A stretch of DNA of 64,000 bases from Amycolatopsis lexingtonensis (lineage in GTDB: Bacteria; Actinomycetota; Actinomycetes; Mycobacteriales; Pseudonocardiaceae), in NCBI RefSeq assembly GCF_014873755.1, contig NZ_JADBEG010000001.1, positions 7,476,501-7,540,500 on the forward strand, given 5' to 3'. The notes under the pieces are model-generated. The model was not told where the DNA came from. It searched no databases and saw only the letters and a list, made by a program, of their open reading frames with translations. This document shows positions 15,846 through 23,728 of the stretch, piece after piece. The position numbers and the translations under genes are program-made. Within the stretch, counting starts at the first letter, position 1. Each line of letters starts with the position of its first letter.

Positions 15846-17177
15846 GTGCCCGACTGGTTCCGCTGGCTCCTGATCGCGCTCGCGGTGCTCGGCGGCGTAG
15901 CGCTGGCCGGGCGTCGACGGCTGAAACTTCCGGCGTTTCCGCAGGTGAGAGCCGGGATCGCCGCGTCCGTGCTCGTCTGGTTGGCGATCGCGTTGATCGT
16001 CGCCAGCGGAACCGGGGGTGGGCTGCTCTGGTTCCTCGGCTGGCCGCGGCTGCCCACCACCGCCGCCTTCGACGTCACCCAGTTGCTCGACCTGCTGAAG
16101 ATCGCCCTGTCCGTGGTCGCGGGGCTGGGCGGGGTGGTGCTGCTCGCCGTCAACTACCGGAAGCAGCGGGTCACCGAGAACGAGCACGCCCTCGCCGTCG
16201 AGAAGGCCGAGCGCGAGACCGTTCAAGGGTTCAACGAACGCCTGGGTGCCGCCGCCGAGCAGCTGGCCCACGACAGTCCCGCGGTGCGGTTGACCGGCGT
16301 CTACGCCCTCGCCGGGCTCGCCGACGACTGGGTGGACAAGCGCCAGGTCTGCGTCGACGTCCTCTGCGGCTACCTGCGGCTCCAGCCCGAAACCATGACG
16401 CCCGGCGAGTCCGCGGTGCGCGAGGCGATCCTCCGGATGTTCCGCGACCGGCTGTCCGGGAACCTGTGGTGGCGGCAGCCGGTCGACTTCGACTTCACCG
16501 AGGTCGTGTTCGAAAACGCCGACTTCTCCGGGCTCCGGTTCCGTGGCCGGCTGATCCTCGACCGGGCGGAGTTCACCGGGGAGCTGGCCTCGTTCGACCG
16601 CGCGCGCTTCAGCGGTGGCCTCAGCTGCCACGGCACCCGCTTCGCCGCCGAGCGCACCACCTTCGGCAGCACGACCTTCGACGGCGGCATCGAGTTCGTC
16701 GGCGCCGAGTTCGCCGGGCGGGAGCTCGGCTGGTCCGGTGCGACCGTCCGAGGGGGCGCGACCGACTTCTACCGCTGCCGGGTCGCGTGCGAACGCCTGG
16801 ACTTCACGCACCTGAGCATCGAAGCCGGCGAAGTCCGCTTCGAGCAGATGCAACTGGCGGACACCGAGGTGGACTTCGAGAACCTCGACGCCGGCTGGCT
16901 CGGGTCCGAAGGCGGCTTCCCGCGGCTGGTCTTCGAAGACGTGCGGTTCGCCCGCGGCCGGTTGCGGCTCGAGCTGTGGAGCGACCGCGAGCGGATGATC
17001 TGGCTCCGGGACTGCGTGCTCGACACCGTGGCCGTCGAGATGCGCGGGCTCGACGACGCTGAACCCTGGCTGAACCTGCGGAACGTCGAACTCCGCGGGG
17101 ACAGCGAAATCCCCGCGAAGTTCATCCGACGCCCTAGCTCGGAACCTCGTCCAAGTACGCCCGTGCCTGAAGCGTGA
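15846..17177 (+). CDS. Membrane-anchored pentapeptide-repeat-like protein
   Basis: A 443-aa protein. Three N-terminal hydrophobic stretches (residues about 5-20, 38-60 and 82-102) are followed by a short charged linker and a helical segment. From about 215 there is a run of degenerate pentapeptide-type coils, such as DFDFTEVVFENADFSGLRF and LILDRAEFTGELASFDRARF, that should form a right-handed beta-helix. This layout is common in actinomycetes and its function is unknown to me. GTG at 15846 has no Shine-Dalgarno sequence, but TAGTCT at 15832-15837 ends 8 nt upstream, suggesting leaderless expression. The 3' end overlaps the convergent ABC transporter gene by 44 nt. Confidence 0.75.
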   Translation: MPDWFRWLLIALAVLGGVALAGRRRLKLPAFPQVRAGIAASVLVWLAIALIVASGTGGGLLWFLGWPRLPTTAAFDVTQLLDLLKIALSVVAGLGGVVLLAVNYRKQRVTENEHALAVEKAERETVQGFNERLGAAAEQLAHDSPAVRLTGVYALAGLADDWVDKRQVCVDVLCGYLRLQPETMTPGESAVREAILRMFRDRLSGNLWWRQPVDFDFTEVVFENADFSGLRFRGRLILDRAEFTGELASFDRARFSGGLSCHGTRFAAERTTFGSTTFDGGIEFVGAEFAGRELGWSGATVRGGATDFYRCRVACERLDFTHLSIEAGEVRFEQMQLADTEVDFENLDAGWLGSEGGFPRLVFEDVRFARGRLRLELWSDRERMIWLRDCVLDTVAVEMRGLDDAEPWLNLRNVELRGDSEIPAKFIRRPSSEPRPSTPVPEA

Positions 17178-19104
17178 ACAGCTCCGAGTACCCGGCCTTC
17201 GCCGCCATCAGCTCCTCGTGCGTGCCGTACTCCGCCACCTTCCCCCGGTCCAGCAGCAGGATCCGCTCCGCCTGCCGGACCGTCGAGAACCGGTGCGAGA
17301 TGTACAACGTCGTCCGCCCCTCGGACAGCTGACGCAGCCGCGAGAACAAATCGTGCTCGGCCTGTGCGTCCAACGCCGACGTCGGCTCGTCCAGGATCAA
17401 CAACGGCGCCTCCCGCTGGAACGCCCGGGCCAGCGCGATCTTCTGCCACTCGCCACCGGACAGCGAGACGCCCTGGTCGAACCACCGGCCCAGTGGGCTG
17501 TCGTAGCCGGATGGCAGGCGCTCGATGCGCTCGTCCGCGCCCGCCCGGCGGGCCGAAGCCTCGATGTGCGGCCGGTCCTCCAGCCGCGAGAGATCACCCA
17601 AGCCGATGTTCTCCGCCGCGGTTCCCTGGTACGTCACGTAGTCCTGGAACATCGCGCTGATCCGCGTGCGCAGCTCGACCGGGTCGTACTCGCGGATGTC
17701 CACGCCGTCCAGGAGGATCCGGCCGGCGGTCGGGTCGTACAACCGGCACAGGAGCTTGAACAGCGTCGACTTGCCCGCGCCGTTGCGGCCCACCACCGCC
17801 ACCGTCTCGCCCGGCCGGATCTCGAAGCTGACGTCCTCCAAGGCCGGTTCCTCCGAGCCCGGGTAGGCGAACGTCACCGAGTCGAACTCGATGTGTCCGT
17901 CCACAGTGGACGGCATCGGGCGCGGCGCGGGAGGCGCCGTGATCTCCGGTTTCGTGTCCAGGAAGCGGTACAGCGTGTCCAGGTAGAGATTGTTCTCGTA
18001 CATCCCCGAAAACGCCGTGAACAGCCCGGACACCGACGCCTGCACGGACGTCGCCGCCGCCGTGTACAGCGCGAGGTCGCCCAGGGTCAGCCGGCCGCCG
18101 ACCGCCTCCAGTGCGATGTACAGCGCGATCGCCGAGCCCGCGAACGTGCTCAGCAGGCCCCAGGACGTCGAGCTGATGTTGCGGTTGATCGTCAGCTTGC
18201 GCTGCCGCTCGTACGACACGAGGCCGAGTCGGCGGAAGCGGTCGACGAAGTACGGGCCGAGGCCGAACAGCTTCGTCTCCTTGGCGTACGTGTCCGTCGT
18301 GACCAGCGAAGACAGGTAGTCCATCCGCCGCTTGATCGGCGACATCAGGAACGTCAGCCAGAACGCGCGCGAGCCGTACTTGGACTGCGAGATGAACGCC
18401 GGGATCGGCGCCAGCAGCGCCACCAGCGCCAGCAGCGGGCTGATCGAGACGAGCAGCGCGACCATGCTGCCGAACGTGATCAGCGTCCGGACGAGGCCCA
18501 GCGCGGAGTTCATCATCGACAGCGGGCGCGTCGGGGCTTCCTGCGCCGCCTGGCGAAGCATGTCGTAGGACGTCGAACCCTCGAAGTACGCCAGGTGCAG
18601 CTCGCTCGCGTGCGCCATCACCTGGTGGCGGATGGTCAGCGTCATGCGCTCCTGCAGCAGGGCCTGCGCGATCGACGTCATTGCGCTGCTGAGCGCCGTC
18701 GCGGCGAGCACCGCGAACTGGAACAGCGCGACGTTGACGATGTCGCCCGTGGTGCCCTTGCCCTGGATCGCCGCGACGACGGAGTCGAGCAGCAGCTTCG
18801 CGACGTACGCCGTCACCGTCGGCAGGAGGCCCGACAGCAGCGTGATCAGCGCCAGCACGATCGTCAGGGGCGGGCTCGCCTGCCACGTCAGCTTCGCGAC
18901 CTTCGGCAGGCCGCGGACCGTGCCCGCCACGGACGTCTTCGCGCGTTTCAGCCGCGAGCGCAGGTCCTTGGGCTGGTCTTCCGGTTTCGGTTCCGGGATG
19001 TCGACCGGGCCCGTGAGCCCGCTCTCCGGCACGGTCGTCGCGTGCCGTCGACGGCCGCGGCGGGCCATCATGAACTCCATCCCGCCCCCACCGCCCGGGA
19101 TCAC
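17134..19104 (-). CDS. ABC exporter, fused membrane and ATPase domains
   Basis: A 656-aa half-transporter. A basic N-terminal tail leads into six predicted membrane helices between about residues 80 and 360. The ATPase domain starts near 400: Walker A VVGRNGAGKSTLF, Q-loop AMFQDYVTYQG, signature LSGGEWQKIALARAF, Walker [14 protein letters not shown], and ISHRFSTVRQA for the H-loop. It probably works as a homodimer exporting a lipid, drug or peptide; the substrate cannot be read. The GTG at 19102-19104 overlaps the TetR stop as GTGA and has GGAGG 4 nt upstream, so it is coupled to and presumably controlled by that TetR. A GTCCACAGTGGAC palindrome lies inside the gene. Confidence 0.9.
   Translation of the reverse strand: MIPGGGGGMEFMMARRGRRRHATTVPESGLTGPVDIPEPKPEDQPKDLRSRLKRAKTSVAGTVRGLPKVAKLTWQASPPLTIVLALITLLSGLLPTVTAYVAKLLLDSVVAAIQGKGTTGDIVNVALFQFAVLAATALSSAMTSIAQALLQERMTLTIRHQVMAHASELHLAYFEGSTSYDMLRQAAQEAPTRPLSMMNSALGLVRTLITFGSMVALLVSISPLLALVALLAPIPAFISQSKYGSRAFWLTFLMSPIKRRMDYLSSLVTTDTYAKETKLFGLGPYFVDRFRRLGLVSYERQRKLTINRNISSTSWGLLSTFAGSAIALYIALEAVGGRLTLGDLALYTAAATSVQASVSGLFTAFSGMYENNLYLDTLYRFLDTKPEITAPPAPRPMPSTVDGHIEFDSVTFAYPGSEEPALEDVSFEIRPGETVAVVGRNGAGKSTLFKLLCRLYDPTAGRILLDGVDIREYDPVELRTRISAMFQDYVTYQGTAAENIGLGDLSRLEDRPHIEASARRAGADERIERLPSGYDSPLGRWFDQGVSLSGGEWQKIALARAFQREAPLLILDEPTSALDAQAEHDLFSRLRQLSEGRTTLYISHRFSTVRQAERILLLDRGKVAEYGTHEELMAAKAGYSELFTLQARAYLDEVPS
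17899..17911. repeat. GTCCA-N3-TGGAC palindrome, copy 1
   Basis: GTCCACAGTGGAC, inside the ABC exporter gene, where it encodes Ser-Thr-Val-Asp as TCC ACT GTG GAC. It is one of five exact GTCCA-N3-TGGAC sites in the window. Confidence 0.7.
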
Positions 19105-19727
19105 TTGGCCTCCACGGCGCCGTGCAGGAAGACGTCGACCACCTGGCGCGTGGTGGCGGGGTCGTCGACCGGGGCCATCCGCCTGCCGCCGAACAGCAGC
19201 GTCAGGAACAACGCGGCCAGCTGTTCGGGGGACAGCCGTAGCCGGTCCTTCTCGGGTTCGAACAGTTCGGTGATCGCGCCGCGCATGGCGGCCATGGACT
19301 CGCTGCGGCCGCCCTTCAGCGTGCGGCGGTCCTTGAGGCGCTGCTCGGGATCGCGGTGCCGGACGCGGCCGGACGCGTGCAGGGCGCCCATCAGCGCGCC
19401 CATCCGCTCGAGGTGCGCGCCGAGCGCGTCGGCGGCCTCGACGAGCCGGTCTTCAAGGGGCTGGCCGACGGGGATCTCGGCGATCGCGTCGAGGACGTGG
19501 TCCGGCTTGAGCGCCTCCTCGGTGCAGGCGTCGAACAGCTCGTCCTTGTCCTTGAACGCGCGGAAGATGGTGCCTTCGCCGATGCCGGCGGCACGGGCGA
19601 TCTGGCTGGTCGTGACGCCGGCGCCGTGCTCGATGAGGAGCGGCAGCACCGCGTGCACGATCATGGCGCGCCGGTCTTCGACGCTCATGCCCGGCGCTCT
19701 CCGCCGGGTTTCGGGTGCTGGTGTCAT
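19101..19727 (-). CDS. TetR-family repressor of the adjacent ABC exporter
   Basis: A 208-aa TetR protein. The HTH spans about residues 22-65: MIVHAVLPLLIEHGAGVTTS, then IARAAGIGEGTIFRAFKDKD and ELFDACTEEAL. The remainder is the helical ligand domain. The ATG at 19725-19727 sits 13 nt downstream of a perfect 18-bp palindrome at 19741-19758 that is almost certainly its own operator. Its stop overlaps the exporter's start as GTGA, giving a self-regulated repressor-exporter operon, the usual design for efflux of a toxic ligand. The inducer is unknown. Confidence 0.9.
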   Translation of the reverse strand: MTPAPETRRRAPGMSVEDRRAMIVHAVLPLLIEHGAGVTTSQIARAAGIGEGTIFRAFKDKDELFDACTEEALKPDHVLDAIAEIPVGQPLEDRLVEAADALGAHLERMGALMGALHASGRVRHRDPEQRLKDRRTLKGGRSESMAAMRGAITELFEPEKDRLRLSPEQLAALFLTLLFGGRRMAPVDDPATTRQVVDVFLHGAVEAK

Positions 19728-19740
19728 GGCACCAGTGTGC

Positions 19741-19758
19741 GGAGTGAGTACTCACTCC
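19741..19758. promoter_or_regulatory. TetR operator, perfect palindrome
   Basis: GGAGTGAGTACTCACTCC is an exact 18-bp palindrome 13 nt before the TetR ATG. Extra half-site-like GAGT copies follow at 19765-19775. It should control the TetR-ABC operon by autorepression. Confidence 0.8.
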
Positions 19759-19773
19759 GTCAAATGAGTAAGA

Positions 19774-19801
19774 GTGAAGGCCGCCCGAAAGCGGCCTTCA
19801 C
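19774..19801 (-). terminator. Hairpin terminator after bkdC
   Basis: An exact 11-bp stem (GTGAAGGCCGC with GCGGCCTTCAC) and a 6-nt loop lie 10 nt past the bkdC stop. On the minus strand the stem is followed only by a mildly T-rich stretch, so termination may be moderate. Confidence 0.6.
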
Positions 19802-19811
19802 CTGGGAAAAC

Positions 19812-21146
19812 TCAGTACGTCATCGCCATCGCCGGGTCGGCCAGCAGCGCGCCGACGTCGGCCAGGAACTCCGAGCCCTGCTGGCCGTCGACCACGCGGT
19901 GGTCGAAGCTCAGCGACAGCTGGAGCACCTTGCGGACCTTGATCTCGCCGTCCACCACCCACGGCTGGTCCTTGATCGCGCCGAGGCACAGGATCGCGGA
20001 CTCGCCCGGGTTGATGATCGGCGTGCCGGTGTCGACGCCGAACACACCAACGTTGGTGATCGTGATCGTGCCGTTCGCCATGTCCGCCGGCGACGTCTTG
20101 CCCTCGCGGGCGACCTCGGTCAACGTCGTGAGCGCCTGCGCCAGCTCCTTGAGCGACAGCGAGTCGGCGTCCCGGACCTTCGGCACGATCAGGCCGCGCG
20201 GCGTGGCGGCCGCGACGCCCAGGTGCACGTAGTCCTTGTAGACGATCTCCTGCGCCGCCTCGTCCCAGACCGCGTTGATGTCCGGGGTGCGCTTCGCCGC
20301 CAGGCACACGGCCTTCGCGGCGAACGTCAGCGGTGTGACCTTGACCCCGGCGAACTCCCGCGACTTCTTCAGCTTCTCGCGGAACTCCATCATCGGCGTG
20401 ACGTCGATGGTCAGGAACTCCGTGACGTGCGGAGCGGTGTACGCGCTCTGCACCATCGCCGCCGCGGTCATCTTGCGGACGCCCTTGACCGGCACGCGCC
20501 GCTCGCGGGTGGCCGGGTCGTAGCCGGTGTCCACAGTGGACGCCACCGGGGCGGCCGCCGAGCCGTTGGCCGCGCGCTGGACGTCCTCGCGGGTGATCAC
20601 GCCGCCGGACGCGGTGCCGGTCAGCGCGTGCAGGTCGACGCCGAGGTCCTTCGCCAGCTTCCGCACCGGGGGCTTCGCGAGCGGGACGTACCCGCCGCGC
20701 GGAGCGGCCGGAGCCACGGGAGCGGGTGCCGGCGGAGCCGCGACGGCGACCGGGGCGGCAGCCGGAGCGGGAGCTGCGCCCTTGCGGGCCCGCCGCTGCG
20801 TGACCACGGCCTTGGAGCCGTAGCCGACCAGCGGCTTCATCTCCTCTTCCTCGACCGGAGCCGCCCCGGCGGCCGCCGGGGCGGGGGCGGCGGCGCCACC
20901 GGGGTCGACGTCGATGGTGAGGATCGGCGTGCCGACCTCCACCGTCTGGCCCGGCTCGACGTGCAGCTGGGTGACGACGCCGGCCCACGGGATCGGCAGT
21001 TCCACGGCGGCCTTCGCGGTCTCGATCTCGACCACGATCTGGTTGACGGTCACCGTGTCGCCCGGCTTCACGTGCCAGTTCAGGATGTCGGCTTCGGTCA
21101 GCCCCTCGGCGGTGTCCGCCAAGGGGAACTCTTTGTACGTAGGCAT
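19812..21146 (-). CDS. bkdC: Branched-chain 2-oxoacid dehydrogenase E2 (dihydrolipoyl acyltransferase)
   Basis: A 444-aa E2 with the three standard parts. A lipoyl domain occupies residues 1-78, with lipoyl-lysine K45 in IETAKAAVE. After an Ala/Pro-rich linker there is an E3-binding domain near 155-195 (VRKLAKDLGVDLHALTG), then a catalytic domain ending in FDHRVVDGQQG with the active-site His and Asp (about 416 and 420). It transfers acyl groups from branched-chain or pyruvate E1 to CoA. With bkdA and bkdB directly upstream it completes the complex except E3, which is usually encoded elsewhere. The products feed branched-chain fatty acid synthesis. A GTCCACAGTGGAC palindrome lies inside. Confidence 0.93.
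   Translation of the reverse strand: MPTYKEFPLADTAEGLTEADILNWHVKPGDTVTVNQIVVEIETAKAAVELPIPWAGVVTQLHVEPGQTVEVGTPILTIDVDPGGAAAPAPAAAGAAPVEEEEMKPLVGYGSKAVVTQRRARKGAAPAPAAAPVAVAAPPAPAPVAPAAPRGGYVPLAKPPVRKLAKDLGVDLHALTGTASGGVITREDVQRAANGSAAAPVASTVDTGYDPATRERRVPVKGVRKMTAAAMVQSAYTAPHVTEFLTIDVTPMMEFREKLKKSREFAGVKVTPLTFAAKAVCLAAKRTPDINAVWDEAAQEIVYKDYVHLGVAAATPRGLIVPKVRDADSLSLKELAQALTTLTEVAREGKTSPADMANGTITITNVGVFGVDTGTPIINPGESAILCLGAIKDQPWVVDGEIKVRKVLQLSLSFDHRVVDGQQGSEFLADVGALLADPAMAMTY
20529..20541. repeat. GTCCA-N3-TGGAC palindrome, copy 2
   Basis: GTCCACAGTGGAC inside bkdC, again encoding Ser-Thr-Val-Asp with the codons TCC ACT GTG GAC. Confidence 0.7.
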
Positions 21147-21162
21147 TGCGCGGAGGTCCCCC

Positions 21163-22155
21163 TTACCAGGCGAGCGAGCGGTCGACGGCGTGCAGCACCC
21201 GGTCCAGGTCGGGGAGGTAGTGCTCCTCGAGCTTGGCCGGCGGGTACGGCGTGTCGAACCCGGTCACCCGGAGGACCGGCGCTTCCAGCGAGTAGAAGCA
21301 CTCCTGCTGGACGCGCGCCGCGATCTCCGAGGTCAGCGACGACTCGGACGGCGCTTCCGACAGCGCGATCAGCCGTCCGGTCTTGCGCACCGACTCGAAC
21401 ACCGGGCCGAGGTCCAGCGGCGAGAGCGTGCGCAGGTCGATGACCTCGAGCGAGTGGCCTTCGTCCTCCGCCGCGGCGGCCGCGTCGAGGGCGACCTTCA
21501 CCGAAGGGCCGTACGCGACGACCGTCGCGGTCGTGCCTTCGCGCACCACCTGCGAGGTGAACGCCGGGACCGGCGTGCCCGCGGTGTCGATCTCCGCGCG
21601 CAGCGCACCCGAGTGGTACAGCCGCTTGGGCTCGAAGAACAGGATCGGGTCGTCCGACTTGATCGCCTGCTGGATGCCCCAGTAGGCGTCGACGGCGTTC
21701 GAAATGGACACGACCTTGAGGCCCGGGATGTGCGCGAACAGCGACTCCGGCGACTCCGAGTGGTGCTCGACCGCGCCGATCCCGCCGCCGAAGGGCACCC
21801 GGATCACGACGGGCATCTTGACCTTGCCCTGCGTCCGGTAGTGCAGCTTCGCCAGCTGTGAGGAGATCTGGTCGAAGCCGGGGAAGATGAAGCCCTCGAA
21901 CTGGATCTCGCACACCGGCCGGAACCCGCGCACGGCCAGGCCGACCGCGGTGCCGATGATGCCGGACTCCGCGAGCGGCGTGTCCAGCACGCGCTGCTCG
22001 CCGAAGTCCTTCTGCAGGCCGTCGGTGATCCGGAAGACGCCGCCGAGCTTGCCGACGTCCTCGCCCATGATCAGGACCTTGGGGTCTTCTTCCATCGCGC
22101 GGCGCAGGCCGAGGTTGAGCGCCTTGCCGATGGTGAGTTTCTGGAGGTCGGTCAT
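21163..22155 (-). CDS. bkdB: Branched-chain 2-oxoacid dehydrogenase E1 beta subunit
   Basis: A 330-aa E1 beta subunit of the transketolase-like family. Recognisable blocks are MGEDVGKLGGVFRITDGL, DTPLAESGIIGTAVGLA, EIQFEGFIFPGFDQI and GGGIGAVEHHSESPE, with the C-terminal domain LEVIDLRTLSPLD. It pairs with bkdA as the alpha2beta2 thiamine-diphosphate enzyme that decarboxylates the oxoacid and acylates the E2 lipoyl group. Its ATG overlaps the bkdA stop by one base (TGATG), so the subunits are translationally coupled, and bkdC follows after 16 nt. Confidence 0.94.
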   Translation of the reverse strand: MTDLQKLTIGKALNLGLRRAMEEDPKVLIMGEDVGKLGGVFRITDGLQKDFGEQRVLDTPLAESGIIGTAVGLAVRGFRPVCEIQFEGFIFPGFDQISSQLAKLHYRTQGKVKMPVVIRVPFGGGIGAVEHHSESPESLFAHIPGLKVVSISNAVDAYWGIQQAIKSDDPILFFEPKRLYHSGALRAEIDTAGTPVPAFTSQVVREGTTATVVAYGPSVKVALDAAAAAEDEGHSLEVIDLRTLSPLDLGPVFESVRKTGRLIALSEAPSESSLTSEIAARVQQECFYSLEAPVLRVTGFDTPYPPAKLEEHYLPDLDRVLHAVDRSLAW

Positions 22156-23360
22156 CAGTGCTCACCCGCCGAGGCGAAACCGTCGAGGTAGGACAGGAAC
22201 TCTTCGCGCTGCGCCTCCAGCACCGGGTTGCCCTCGGCGTAGACGTTGCTGAAGATCCGGTCCGGCGGCGGTTCCGGCATGTTGAACGTGTAGTCGCGCA
22301 GGTCGGCCGCGAACGCGTCGGCTTCGGCCTGGACCTCGTCGAAGAACGCCTGGTCGGCGCCGCCACCGCGGGCGAGGAACGCCCGGACGCGCTCGATCGG
22401 GTCCTTCAGCTTCCACTCCTCCAGCTCGTCGGAGAGCCGGTAGCGGGTCGGGTCGTCGGTCGTGGTGTGCGCGTCCATGCGGTAGGTGAACGCCTCGATC
22501 AGCACCGGGCCGTTGCCGTGGCGGCACTCGTCGAGCGCCCAGCGCGACACCGCGAGGCAGGCCAGGACGTCGTTGCCGTCGACGCGGATGCCGGGGAAGC
22601 CGTAGCCGCGGGCGCGCTGGTACAGCGGCAGGCGCGACTGGCGCTCGGTCGGCTCGGAGATCGCCCACTGGTTGTTCTGGCAGAAGAACACCAGCGGCGC
22701 GTCGTAGACCGCGGCCCAGACGAATCCTTCGTGGACGTCGCCCTGCGAGGTCGCGCCGTCTCCGAAGTAGACGATCGTCGCTTCGCCGTCGTCGTCGCCG
22801 ACCTTGCCCTCGAACTTCTGGCCCATCGCGTAACCGGCGGCGTTGAGCACCTGGTTGCCGATCACGATCGTGTAAGGGTGGAAGCCGTGGCGCTGGTAGT
22901 CCCAGCCACTGTGGTCGGTGCACCGGAAGATGCCGAGCAGGTCCTTCATGTCGACCCCGCGCGCGAACGCGACGCCGTGCTCGCGGTAGCTGGGGAAGGC
23001 CATGTCGTTCGCCCGCAGGGCGCGGCCGGAGCCGATCTGCGCGGCTTCCTGGCCGAGCAGCGGGACCCAGATGCCGAGCTGGCCCTGGCGCTGCATGGCG
23101 TTGGCCTCGCGGTCGGCCCGCCGCACCAGCACCATGTCGCGGTACAGGCCGCGCAGGGCTTCGGCGTCGATGTCGTCGACGTACTTGTCGAACTGGGGCG
23201 AGGGCACCCGTTCGCCTTCGGGGGTGAGCAGCTGAGTCAGCTCAGCGCCACCTTCGCTGGTTGCTCGCAATCCGGCGATTACCTGCTCCGGGGAGGGCTG
23301 GGCCGCCACGGCGGCGGGCCCGTCCCCGGGTTCCGGGTGCGTCCACTGTTCGGACGGCAT
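22155..23360 (-). CDS. bkdA: Branched-chain 2-oxoacid dehydrogenase E1 alpha subunit
   Basis: A 401-aa E1 alpha subunit. The thiamine-diphosphate motif starts at GDGATSQGDVHEG (about 200-212) and ends at FFCQNN (225-230). Other family blocks are GQEAAQIGSGRALR, PSYREHGVAFARG and EAFTYRMDAHTTTDDPTRYR. The ATG at 23358-23360 has GAGGAG 8 nt upstream. It is the first gene of bkdABC. Unlike some Streptomyces loci there is no divergent Lrp-type bkdR; the divergent neighbour is an M20 peptidase. Whether the substrate is branched-chain oxoacids or pyruvate cannot be settled by eye, but the gene order and E1 length favour bkd. Confidence 0.92.
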   Translation of the reverse strand: MPSEQWTHPEPGDGPAAVAAQPSPEQVIAGLRATSEGGAELTQLLTPEGERVPSPQFDKYVDDIDAEALRGLYRDMVLVRRADREANAMQRQGQLGIWVPLLGQEAAQIGSGRALRANDMAFPSYREHGVAFARGVDMKDLLGIFRCTDHSGWDYQRHGFHPYTIVIGNQVLNAAGYAMGQKFEGKVGDDDGEATIVYFGDGATSQGDVHEGFVWAAVYDAPLVFFCQNNQWAISEPTERQSRLPLYQRARGYGFPGIRVDGNDVLACLAVSRWALDECRHGNGPVLIEAFTYRMDAHTTTDDPTRYRLSDELEEWKLKDPIERVRAFLARGGGADQAFFDEVQAEADAFAADLRDYTFNMPEPPPDRIFSNVYAEGNPVLEAQREEFLSYLDGFASAGEH

Positions 23361-23728
23361 GCGCAGTACTCCTCGTGTCGGTGCCTCTGGCGGCCGCTTG
23401 TGGCGACCACAGCGACTGCACCGGCGGGGACCAGCGCATCGGGTCCGAAGCGCTCGGTCGCCGTCGGCGTTGACGGTTCACGCGGACATCCTGGCACGAT
23501 GGTCCGCCCTTTGGTGAGTCACGGATACTTATTTGTTGCTGAGAAATAGGCGCTGAACAGGGCAAACGTTAGGAAGCCCGAGCATCGGACCTGCGAGAGT
23601 CGGGCATCGGTCCGGGCGTTCACCTGGGACGGCCGGGTGATCACTGCGCCGTCGGTGAGCGCTCCCGCACGGCCGGTGGCGACCTTGTGATGTGCCGCAC
23701 GCCGGTAGCCCCGTGGCACGATGGCGGC
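23361..23728. other. Divergent spacer between bkdA and the M20 peptidase
   Basis: No gene is visible. The only notable element is an AT-rich imperfect dyad at 23529-23549 (TATTT and AAATA arms with a 9-nt centre), unusual in this GC-rich context. It could be an Lrp-type or global-regulator site, or a promoter element. The rest is GC-rich and featureless. Confidence 0.35.

Noticed and set aside
14843..16153. 436-aa open frame on the minus strand containing vsr
   Set aside because: Only the last 137 residues match Vsr; the rest is the antisense of fxsA and of the next gene's 5' end.
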